In this document: piece after piece, positions 1 to 5,147 of the stretch
How positions within the stretch are numbered: position 1 is the first letter of the stretch
How the letters are laid out: each line of letters begins with the position of its first letter
NCBI GenBank assembly: GCA_030595485.1
Contig: JAUVDE010000274.1
Span: 1 to 5,147, forward strand
Direction of reading: 5' to 3'
DNA length: 5,147 bases
Source of the DNA: Draconibacterium sp.
GTDB lineage: Bacteria; Bacteroidota; Bacteroidia; Bacteroidales; Prolixibacteraceae
Notes under the pieces: model-generated
Seen by the model: the letters and a program-made list of their open reading frames with translations, nothing else
What the model was told of the DNA's origin: nothing
Databases searched by the model: none
Program-made: the position numbers and the translations under genes

Positions 1-256
1 AACGCCACCAGGGATATTCTGTTTCTCCTTCAGGTGGAGCCCAAGGCCACTTCTCTACAAAAACCACATTGTCGCCCAAGCTATTTAAACTGCTTCGCAA
101 GGCATTTTCCAGCGAATCGATTACTGTAAATACCGAAATAATAGCAAAAATGCCAATTGTAATTCCGAGTAAGGATAGAAAAGTACGAAGTTTATTTGCC
201 CTGAGCGACTCAAAGGCAAAAGAAAAAGACTCGTATATTAATCGAAGTAGAAGCAT
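1..256 (-). CDS. MacB-type ABC transporter permease, N-terminal part (runs off left edge)
   Basis: Eighty-five codons read leftward from an ATG at 256-254 and run off the window without a stop. The product starts MLLLRLIYESFSFAFESL. Residues 17-30 carry the cytoplasmic lead-in (SLRANKLRTFLSLL), followed by one strongly hydrophobic membrane segment at about 27-46 (GITIGIFAIISVF). The periplasmic part then begins (SLGDNVVFVEKWPW and a later YPWW). This is the usual opening of MacB/FtsX-superfamily permeases of Bacteroidota: a first transmembrane helix, then the MacB periplasmic core domain. Family members work with an ATPase and often a membrane-fusion protein to move peptides, lipoproteins or drugs across the envelope; the substrate cannot be told here. 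The ATG is the only one in the open frame, whose nearest upstream in-frame stop is at about 327-325. No Shine-Dalgarno is visible, as is common in this phylum. The gene is divergent from purH and probably unrelated in function. Confidence 0.9.
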   Translation of the reverse strand, partial: MLLLRLIYESFSFAFESLRANKLRTFLSLLGITIGIFAIISVFTVIDSLENALRSSLNSLGDNVVFVEKWPWAPPEGETEYPWWR

Positions 257-295
257 TAACTTATTTCTAGATATGGTAAAAATAGTGTTTGTTTC

Positions 296-327
296 GAAAG
301 AATACCTTCCAGTGGGTTTATTCTTTC
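296..327. repeat. Perfect 9-bp inverted repeat upstream of the permease gene
   Basis: GAAAGAATA at 296-304 is matched exactly by its reverse complement TATTCTTTC at 319-327, with a 14-base spacer. The arms lie 40-71 bases upstream of the permease start on the minus strand, and their centres are about 23 bases apart, close to two helical turns. It could be an operator for a dimeric regulator of the permease gene or a hairpin in its leader. No T-tract follows either arm directly, so a terminator is unlikely. The repeat itself is seen directly; its function is inference, and chance is possible in such AT-rich DNA. Confidence 0.4.
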
Positions 328-446
328 AATTACATTCCATTAGTTAAGAAAAAACCAAAAGATTACACTTAGTTTACAAATACCTGAAGTTTATAACAAT
401 ATTTTTTTTAGCCTGCTGTTTTTAATAGTTAATAAACTGATTTTTT

Positions 447-454
447 TATCTTTG
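447..454 (+). promoter_or_regulatory. Probable Bacteroidota -7 promoter box for purH
   Basis: TATCTTTG exactly matches the TAnnTTTG consensus of the major sigma factor of Bacteroidota and ends 25 bases before the purH ATG. It predicts a start of transcription at about 457-462 and a leader of only about 20 bases. No clear TTTG or TTG -33 element lies at the expected distance. That region instead has two copies of TTAATA (422-427 and 429-434), and a run of eight T at 402-409 further upstream might act as an UP-like element. Confidence 0.5.
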
Positions 455-461
455 CGTGAAA

Positions 462-479
462 ATGCGAAAAATCCAATAA
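462..479 (+). other. Possible five-codon leader ORF (MRKIQ) ending against the purH start
   Basis: ATG CGA AAA ATC CAA TAA lies directly before purH and in the same frame, with its TAA (477-479) touching the purH ATG (480). If transcription starts as the -7 box at 447-454 suggests, this ATG would sit at or very near the 5' end of the mRNA. The arrangement would allow termination-reinitiation coupling into purH. There is no ribosome binding site and no evidence of translation, and so short an ORF can easily arise by chance. Confidence 0.2.
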
Positions 480-2072
480 ATGGCTGATAATAAAAAAATT
501 AAGACTGCTTTGGTTTCAGTCTTTCACAAAGAAAACTTAGATAAGATTGTTACCAAACTGAACGACTTGGGTGTTAAGATTTTAAGTACCGGTGGTACAA
601 AAAGTTTTATCGAAGGTTTAGGTATTGAAGTAACTGCTGTTGAAAGTTTAACGGGTTATCCATCTATTTTAGGTGGGCGTGTAAAAACATTGCATCCAAA
701 AGTTTTTGGTGGAATTCTTTCACGTCGTGATAATCAAGGTGATGTTAGCCAATTAGCGGAATACGAAATCCCTGAAATTGATTTGGTTATTGTTGATTTG
801 TACCCATTTGAAGACACAGTTGCTTCGGATGCTGAAGAACAAGATATTATCGAAAAAATTGACATTGGTGGAATTTCGTTGATTCGTGCAGCCGCGAAAA
901 ATTTCAAAGATGTTGTAATTGTTCCTTCGCAGAATGAATACGAGCCACTGTTGAAACAATTGGAAGAAAACGATGGCGAATTTACAATGGCCGATCGCAA
1001 ATGGTTTGCTGGTCGTGCTTTTGGTGTTTCGTCGCATTACGATGCTGCTATTTTTAGCTACTTTAACGAAGGAGTTGATGCAGGAACTGAAAGAGTTAGT
1101 TTAAACGGTGGTGATGTACTTCGTTATGGAGAAAATCCACATCAATCGGCTACTTTCTTTAAATTCAATAATGTTGCCGAAGGTGCTAGTTTGGCAAATG
1201 CGCAAGTTTTACAAGGAAAAGCTTTATCCTACAACAATATGCTGGATGCCGATGCAGCCTGGAAATCAGCCAGCGACGCTTATCATTCAGTAACTCATAT
1301 CGAAAATAAAGTTGTTGTCGCAGTAGTTAAACACTTAAACCCATGTGGTTTGGCGGTTACAAATACTATTATGGAATCGTTGGAATTAGCTTGGGCAGGT
1401 GACCCAATTAGTGCATTCGGTGGAATTATTTGTTTTACTGAAACCGTTACTAAAGAGGCTGCCGAGTGGTTTGGGAAAAAATTCATCGAAATTATTATTG
1501 CTCCCGAATTTACCGACGAGGCACTTGAAGTTTTAGGTAAAAAGAAAAATTTAAGAGTTTTAGTTTCACAGGTTCGCCCGATGATTGCCGGCGAAAAATT
1601 GTATCGCTCAATTAGTGGCGGAATGTTGGTGCAAGACGAAGATGAAGGTTTGGATACCGAATTTAAAACGGTAACCGAAAAAGATTTTGAAGCATCGAAA
1701 ATGAATTTGGCGAAGTTTGGTTCAATTGCATGTAAACACTTAAAAAGTAACGCAATTGCAGTTGTTACCGAAACTGAAAATGGAGCATTCTGGTTAACAG
1801 GAGCGGGAATGGGACAGCCAAACCGATTGGATAGTTTACGTTACCTTACTATGCCACGCTTCGATTTGAAAGGTGGATTGGACATTGAAAAATCAGTGCT
1901 TATTTCTGATGCTTTCTTCCCATTCCGCGATAGTATAGAAGCCGCAAACCAGTACGGTGTAAAGTATATTATTGAACCGGGTGGTAGTATTCGCGATAAT
2001 GAAGTTATTGAAGCTTGTAACGAATTTGGTATTGCAATGGCATTTACTGGTCGCAGACATTTCAGACATTAA
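480..2072 (+). CDS. purH: Bifunctional AICAR transformylase / IMP cyclohydrolase (PurH)
   Basis: This cytoplasmic enzyme catalyses the last two steps of de novo purine synthesis: it formylates AICAR with 10-formyl-tetrahydrofolate to FAICAR, then closes the ring to IMP. The protein has 530 residues, close to the 529 of the E. coli enzyme. The N-terminal IMP cyclohydrolase domain (MGS-like fold, about 8-190) has STGGT at 36-40 and GGRVKTLHP at 65-73, in which K69 corresponds to the conserved active-site lysine. The AICAR transformylase domain (about 190-530) has RYGENPHQ at 215-222, KHLNPCG at 284-290 with the catalytic Lys-His pair, GDPISAFGG at 307-315, SDAFFPFRDS at 476-485, EPGGSIRD at 499-506 and the C-terminal RHFRH. 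All key motifs are present, so the enzyme should be active. The ATG at 480 is fixed by an in-frame TAA directly before it. A probable promoter lies at 447-454. Only 38 bases separate it from mreB, so read-through into the shape genes is plausible. Confidence 0.98.
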   Translation: MADNKKIKTALVSVFHKENLDKIVTKLNDLGVKILSTGGTKSFIEGLGIEVTAVESLTGYPSILGGRVKTLHPKVFGGILSRRDNQGDVSQLAEYEIPEIDLVIVDLYPFEDTVASDAEEQDIIEKIDIGGISLIRAAAKNFKDVVIVPSQNEYEPLLKQLEENDGEFTMADRKWFAGRAFGVSSHYDAAIFSYFNEGVDAGTERVSLNGGDVLRYGENPHQSATFFKFNNVAEGASLANAQVLQGKALSYNNMLDADAAWKSASDAYHSVTHIENKVVVAVVKHLNPCGLAVTNTIMESLELAWAGDPISAFGGIICFTETVTKEAAEWFGKKFIEIIIAPEFTDEALEVLGKKKNLRVLVSQVRPMIAGEKLYRSISGGMLVQDEDEGLDTEFKTVTEKDFEASKMNLAKFGSIACKHLKSNAIAVVTETENGAFWLTGAGMGQPNRLDSLRYLTMPRFDLKGGLDIEKSVLISDAFFPFRDSIEAANQYGVKYIIEPGGSIRDNEVIEACNEFGIAMAFTGRRHFRH

Positions 2073-2082
2073 TAAATAAATA

Positions 2083-2101
2083 TATCTTTATCTCAGATAA
2101 A
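2083..2101. promoter_or_regulatory. Palindrome overlapping a -7-like box in the purH-mreB gap
   Basis: The 38-base gap contains TATCTTTA at 2083-2090, one base off the Bacteroidota TAnnTTTG -7 consensus. It overlaps a perfect 7-bp palindrome, TTTATCT-C-AGATAAA, at 2087-2101. If the box is used, transcription would start inside the right arm, about 10-15 bases before the mreB ATG. The palindrome could be an operator controlling an mre promoter, or a weak hairpin (6-bp AT-rich stem, TCA loop). It lacks the GC-rich stem and T-run of an intrinsic terminator. No -33 element is evident upstream. The sequence is seen directly; the role is inference. Confidence 0.3.
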
Positions 2102-2110
2102 TAGAAATTC

Positions 2111-3133
2111 ATGGGTTTATTTTCATTTTTAACGCAAGAGATTGCAATTGACCTTGGTACTGCAAACACCATTATTATTCATAATGATAAAATTGTGGTG
2201 GATGAACCATCTATTGTAGCCATCGATTTAAAAACGGAGAAGATGGTTGCCATTGGTGAAAAGGCCAGGCAAATGCAGGGGAAAACGCACGCAAACCTGA
2301 AGACGATTAGACCGTTACGCGATGGTGTAATTGCCGATTTTAATGCGGCAGAGCAAATGATTCGGGGTTTGATTAAAATGATTAATCCAAAGCCTAGAAT
2401 GTTTTCTCCGGCTCTGAGAATAGTAGTTGCTATTCCTTCGGGAAGTACTGAAGTTGAAATTCGTGCAGTACGCGACTCTTCGGAACATGCTGGTGGACGT
2501 GATGTTTATATGATTTATGAACCACTTGCAGGTGCCATTGGTATCGGCTTGGATGTGGAAGCACCTGAAGGAAATATGGTCGTTGATATCGGTGGAGGTA
2601 CTACCGAAATTGCCGTTATTTCGTTGGGAGGTATTGTAACTAACAAATCAATTCGTATTGCCGGTGACGATTTAACGGCTGACATTATGGAATATATGCG
2701 CCACCAACACAACATTAAAATTGGTGAACGTACTGCTGAAGAAATTAAAATTCATGTGGGTTCGGCTCTATCACAATTGAAAGAACCACCACCGGATTAT
2801 GTTGTTCAGGGACCTAACCAAATGACTGCTTTACCAATTGAAGTACCTGTTTCATATCAGGAAATTGCCCACTGTTTAGAGAAATCAATCTCGAAAATTG
2901 AAACGGCAGTTTTGAGTGCTTTGGAGCAAACACCTCCTGAGTTGTATGCTGATATTGTAGTAAAAGGTATTTGGCTGGCAGGCGGTGGAGCATTGCTAAA
3001 AGGCTTGGATAAACGATTGACGGATAAAATCGGTATACCATTCCACATTGCAGAAGATCCATTAAGAGCAGTTGTTCGTGGTACCGGAGTTGCATTGAAA
3101 AATGTAGATAATTTCTCATTCTTGATTCGATAA
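2111..3133 (+). CDS. mreB: Rod shape-determining protein MreB (bacterial actin)
   Basis: MreB is an actin-fold ATPase that polymerises into membrane-bound filaments on the cytoplasmic face and directs the elongasome that inserts lateral-wall peptidoglycan. At 340 residues it has full family length (E. coli 347). The short hydrophobic N-terminus, MGLFSFL, fits the amphipathic membrane anchor of the family. The actin-fold ATP-site motifs are all present: phosphate-1 IDLGTANT at 13-20, YEPLAGAIG at 136-144 with E137 as the expected catalytic glutamate, phosphate-2 DIGGGTTEIAV at 159-169, and the adenosine motif LAGGGALLKGLD at 289-300. The ATG at 2111 gives exactly the usual MreB N-terminus. It leads the mreBCD-mrdA cluster, and the next gene starts 21 bases after its stop. 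A weak promoter candidate lies at 2083-2090; otherwise it would be transcribed from purH. Confidence 0.98.
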   Translation: MGLFSFLTQEIAIDLGTANTIIIHNDKIVVDEPSIVAIDLKTEKMVAIGEKARQMQGKTHANLKTIRPLRDGVIADFNAAEQMIRGLIKMINPKPRMFSPALRIVVAIPSGSTEVEIRAVRDSSEHAGGRDVYMIYEPLAGAIGIGLDVEAPEGNMVVDIGGGTTEIAVISLGGIVTNKSIRIAGDDLTADIMEYMRHQHNIKIGERTAEEIKIHVGSALSQLKEPPPDYVVQGPNQMTALPIEVPVSYQEIAHCLEKSISKIETAVLSALEQTPPELYADIVVKGIWLAGGGALLKGLDKRLTDKIGIPFHIAEDPLRAVVRGTGVALKNVDNFSFLIR

Positions 3134-3148
3134 CCAACAGAACTGTAT

Positions 3149-3154
3149 ATGTAA
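3149..3154 (+). other. Start-stop element (ATG TAA) directly before mreC
   Basis: In the 21-base mreB-mreC gap the sequence reads ATG TAA ATG, and the last ATG (3155) is the mreC start. The first ATG is followed at once by a stop and lies in the frame shared by mreB and mreC. Such minimal ORFs can hold or recycle ribosomes at the following start. No Shine-Dalgarno precedes it and it may be accidental. It does decide the mreC start, because the upstream ATG cannot be used. Confidence 0.2.
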
Positions 3155-3991
3155 ATGCGAAGTCTCTTTAGATTCCTTTTAAAAAATTACGCGTTTTTGC
3201 TATTCCTTTTTTTAGAAGTAGTTTCTTTGGTGCTTGTGTTTAATTACAACAGTTTTCAAAAATCGAAGTTTATGAATTCGTCGAACTACGTATCGGCAAG
3301 TTTGTATAATTCGGTAAACTCGGTATTTCAATACTTCAACTTAACGAATGTAAATAAACAATTGGCTGAAGAGAACGCTAGACTTCGTACGCAGCTCGAC
3401 TTCAGCAATGCAGACGATGAAATTCATACTGATTCAATTCATTTTGGTTTGCCTGAGTCAGATTCAACTTTTCGTTTTACAGCGGCTAAGATTATTAATA
3501 ACTCGGTAAATAAGCAGCAAAACTACATTACCTTAAATAAGGGAAGTAAACACGGTATTAAACGTGATCAGGGAGTATTGTCTACTCAGGGAATTGTGGG
3601 CGTAATCACCCACGTCAGCGAGTCGTTTTCAACCGGATTATCAATTTTGAATCCGCGTTGGAGTGTTTCTGCTAAATTGAAAAATTCGGGGTATTATGGT
3701 TCACTTTCGTGGGATGGTGAGGATTACCAGCTTGCTGATTTGTTGGAGATTCCCTTTCATGTAAAACTTGCAGTAGGCGACTCCATTGTAACAAGTGGTC
3801 ATTCTTCTATTTTTCCTGAAGGATTGATGATTGGTGTAGTGGATGAATATACGCAGCCTGAAGGAGAAAACTACTACGCTATAAAAGTTCGCTTATCGAC
3901 CAATTTTAAGGCCATTCGATATGTTGAAATAATTGAAAACAAAAAAAAGGATGAGCTGGAAAATCTGGAAAAAGTAATGAGAGATGGGTAG
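3155..3991 (+). CDS. mreC: Rod shape-determining protein MreC
   Basis: MreC is a bitopic inner-membrane protein whose periplasmic part forms a scaffold that binds and activates PBP2 and links MreB to wall synthesis. The 278-residue product has a short basic N-terminus (MRSLFRFLLKNY), one transmembrane helix at about 12-30 (FLLFLFLEVVSLVLVFN), and a linker with a coiled coil at about 62-82 (NKQLAEENARLRTQL). The two-lobed beta-barrel MreC domain spans about 105-262, with conserved-looking stretches NYITLNKGSKHGI (123-135), GIVGVI (146-151), SILNP (163-167) and GDSIVTSGHSSIFPEGLMIG (208-227). A charged tail (KKKDELENLEK) follows and looks helical. Length is ordinary for the family. The start is supported by the membrane anchor position and by an in-frame TAA just upstream. 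Its last codons overlap mreD by 8 bases, which suggests coupled translation. Confidence 0.96.
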   Translation: MRSLFRFLLKNYAFLLFLFLEVVSLVLVFNYNSFQKSKFMNSSNYVSASLYNSVNSVFQYFNLTNVNKQLAEENARLRTQLDFSNADDEIHTDSIHFGLPESDSTFRFTAAKIINNSVNKQQNYITLNKGSKHGIKRDQGVLSTQGIVGVITHVSESFSTGLSILNPRWSVSAKLKNSGYYGSLSWDGEDYQLADLLEIPFHVKLAVGDSIVTSGHSSIFPEGLMIGVVDEYTQPEGENYYAIKVRLSTNFKAIRYVEIIENKKKDELENLEKVMRDG

Positions 3992-4487
3992 GATAATAAT
4001 TAAATATGCCATAATGTTTATAGTGCTTGTTTTGGTGCAAGTACTGTTTTTAAACCAAGTGCAGTTTAGTGGTTTTGTAAATCCATACCTGTATGTTTTA
4101 TTTATAATGCTGTTGCCCTTAAAATCGCCACGTTACGTGGTTTTAGTGGGGGCATTTTTATTGGGACTGAGTGTCGATATTTTTTCAAATACACTGGGTA
4201 TCCATGCTTTTGCTTCCGTTTTTATTTCTTACCTCCGACCAATTGTTATTAGAATTATAACAAACCGCGAAGAAGATATGTCCGACTATCCGGGCTTAAA
4301 ACAAAACCGGTTCATTTGGTTTTTAAGCTACACTGCTTTAATGGTAATAATTCACCACACCGTTCTTTTTTACGTTGAAGTGTTTTCATTTGCAAACTTT
4401 TTCGGAACTTTATATCGGGCGTTTTTAAGTTCCCTATTTTCAATATTTGTTATAGTTTTAAGTCAGTTTATAGTATTTCGCGATTAA
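3984..4487 (+). CDS. mreD: Rod shape-determining protein MreD
   Basis: MreD is a small polytopic inner-membrane protein of the elongasome that works with MreC; its biochemical role is less well defined. The 167-residue product is almost wholly hydrophobic, with likely membrane segments at about 6-24, 34-46, 50-68, 72-92, 109-132 and 143-164. A charged cytoplasmic-type loop (TNREEDMSDYPGLKQNR) lies near 93-109. The GLSVDIFS stretch at 61-68 matches the conserved G-x-x-x-D-x-F feature of MreD proteins. The start at 3984 lies inside the end of mreC in another frame and gives an 8-base overlap. A second ATG at 4014 (residue 11) would remove part of the first membrane helix and is less likely. Identification rests on motif, topology and position between mreC and mrdA, since MreD sequences diverge strongly. 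Confidence 0.93.
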   Translation: MGRIIIKYAIMFIVLVLVQVLFLNQVQFSGFVNPYLYVLFIMLLPLKSPRYVVLVGAFLLGLSVDIFSNTLGIHAFASVFISYLRPIVIRIITNREEDMSDYPGLKQNRFIWFLSYTALMVIIHHTVLFYVEVFSFANFFGTLYRAFLSSLFSIFVIVLSQFIVFRD

Positions 4488-4496
4488 AAAATTAGT

Positions 4497-5147
4497 GTGA
4501 ATAATTTATCGAATCGAAGTTATGTGGTGGTGGCAGTTTTTGCTGTGGTAGGATTAATCTACGCCATAAGTTTGTTTCGTTTGCAGGTACTTGATTCTGA
4601 CTATAAGCAATATGCAACCAATAATGTACTTCGCAAAAATACACAATACCCGGCGCGAGGTTTAATTTACGACCGTACCGGAAAGTTGTTGGTGTACAAT
4701 AAAACGGCTTATGATTTATTAATTACCCCACGTGAAGTGGCTGTCTTCGATACAACTTTGTTATGTAACTTGCTTAGTATTCCACTTGTTGATTTAGAGG
4801 AGCGAATTCAGAAAGCTAAAAAATATTCACGCTATAAGTCGTCAATTCTCATTAAACAAATATCACCCGAGAACTTTGCCATTCTTCAAGAACAGCTTTA
4901 TAAATTTAAAGGTTTTCATTCGCAAACCAGAACATTACGCGAGTATACACATCCAATAGCTGCGCACGCTTTGGGCTATGTTGGTGAAGTAAATAGAAGT
5001 GATTTAGAGCGTGATGACTATTACAAATCTGGGGATTACATTGGACAGGCAGGGGTTGAGCGAACCTACGAAAATCAGCTGCGCGGAACAAAAGGTGTTA
5101 AAAAGGTTATGGTTGATGTGCACAACCGGCCACAAGGAAGTTACCTC
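4497..5147 (+). CDS. mrdA: Penicillin-binding protein 2 (PBP2), N-terminal part (runs off right edge)
   Basis: PBP2 is the elongasome transpeptidase that cross-links new peptidoglycan strands in the periplasm; it is activated by MreC and works with RodA. The 217 codons present cover a short cytoplasmic tail (NNLSNRSY), a transmembrane helix at about 9-28 and the start of the class B PBP pedestal (dimerisation) domain. Diagnostic stretches are YPARGLIYDRTGKLL at 51-65, HALGYVGEV at 157-165 and GQAGVERTYENQLRG at 183-197. The catalytic SxxK domain would lie beyond the window. The start is a GTG nine bases after the mreD stop: an in-frame TAA (4485-4487) lies upstream and the first in-frame ATG comes only at codon 205, so no ATG start fits. 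The reading frame is the same as that of mreD. rodA is expected next, from the usual order in this phylum. Confidence 0.95.
   Translation, partial: MNNLSNRSYVVVAVFAVVGLIYAISLFRLQVLDSDYKQYATNNVLRKNTQYPARGLIYDRTGKLLVYNKTAYDLLITPREVAVFDTTLLCNLLSIPLVDLEERIQKAKKYSRYKSSILIKQISPENFAILQEQLYKFKGFHSQTRTLREYTHPIAAHALGYVGEVNRSDLERDDYYKSGDYIGQAGVERTYENQLRGTKGVKKVMVDVHNRPQGSYL

Noticed and set aside
69..347. Plus-strand ORF of 92 codons opposite the permease gene
   Set aside because: It is a shadow of the minus-strand permease, whose translation matches a known family. The plus-strand product has no recognisable features and runs into the intergenic gap.
402..409. Run of eight T in the purH upstream gap, considered as a terminator tail
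   Set aside because: No stem-loop precedes it, and no plus-strand gene ends upstream. It is more likely part of the AT-rich promoter region.
734..1037. Two overlapping minus-strand ORFs (88 and 94 codons) inside purH
   Set aside because: Both lie wholly opposite well-conserved purH coding sequence. Their serine- and isoleucine-rich or basic low-complexity products look like antisense artefacts.
2073..2110. Intrinsic terminator between purH and mreB
   Set aside because: The only stem is a 6-7 bp AT-rich palindrome with no following T-run, too weak to call a terminator.
2814..3137. Minus-strand ORF of 107 codons opposite the end of mreB
   Set aside because: Its span is almost entirely conserved mreB sequence, and the product resembles no family I recognise.
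4014..4016. Alternative mreD start codon
   Set aside because: It would cut into the first membrane helix and remove the 8-base overlap with mreC. The ATG at 3984 fits topology and spacing better.
4906..5091. Minus-strand ORF of 61 codons near the right edge
   Set aside because: It lies opposite the PBP2 reading frame, which carries clear family motifs here (HALGYVGEV, GQAGVERTYENQLRG).

Overview
The window comes from a Bacteroidota chromosome, most likely order Bacteroidales or Marinilabiliales. The evidence is the gene order purH-mreB-mreC-mreD-mrdA, AT-rich gaps, start codons preceded by A-rich sequence rather than a Shine-Dalgarno, a TAnnTTTG-type -7 box, and protein wording typical of that phylum. 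This placement rests on recognition, not on a search.

Layout. Positions 1-256 hold the 5' end of a minus-strand gene for a MacB-type ABC transporter permease, which runs off the left edge. A 223-base divergent gap (257-479) separates it from purH; it holds a perfect 9-bp inverted repeat on the permease side and a -7-like box plus a five-codon leader ORF on the purH side. purH (480-2072) is complete and encodes the bifunctional enzyme for the last two steps of IMP synthesis. A 38-base gap with a short palindrome follows, then the cell-shape cluster: mreB (2111-3133), mreC (3155-3991), mreD (3984-4487, overlapping mreC by 8 bases) and the first 217 codons of mrdA/PBP2 (from a GTG at 4497 to the right edge). 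No gene-free stretch exceeds 300 bases.

How the genes work together. MreB filaments, the periplasmic scaffold MreC, the membrane protein MreD and the transpeptidase PBP2 form the elongasome (Rod complex) that builds lateral-wall peptidoglycan; its glycosyltransferase partner RodA is expected just beyond the right edge. All five plus-strand genes are tightly spaced with no convincing terminator between them, so purH and the mre genes may share a transcript. The permease is divergent and functionally separate.

This is mostly ordinary core-genome sequence, and I see no sign of a new defence, mobile or RNA system. The points worth a second look are small and concern expression: two mini-ORFs whose TAA directly abuts the next ATG (before purH and mreC), two palindromic elements, and an in-frame mreD/mrdA junction with a GTG start that an ATG-only gene caller would miss.
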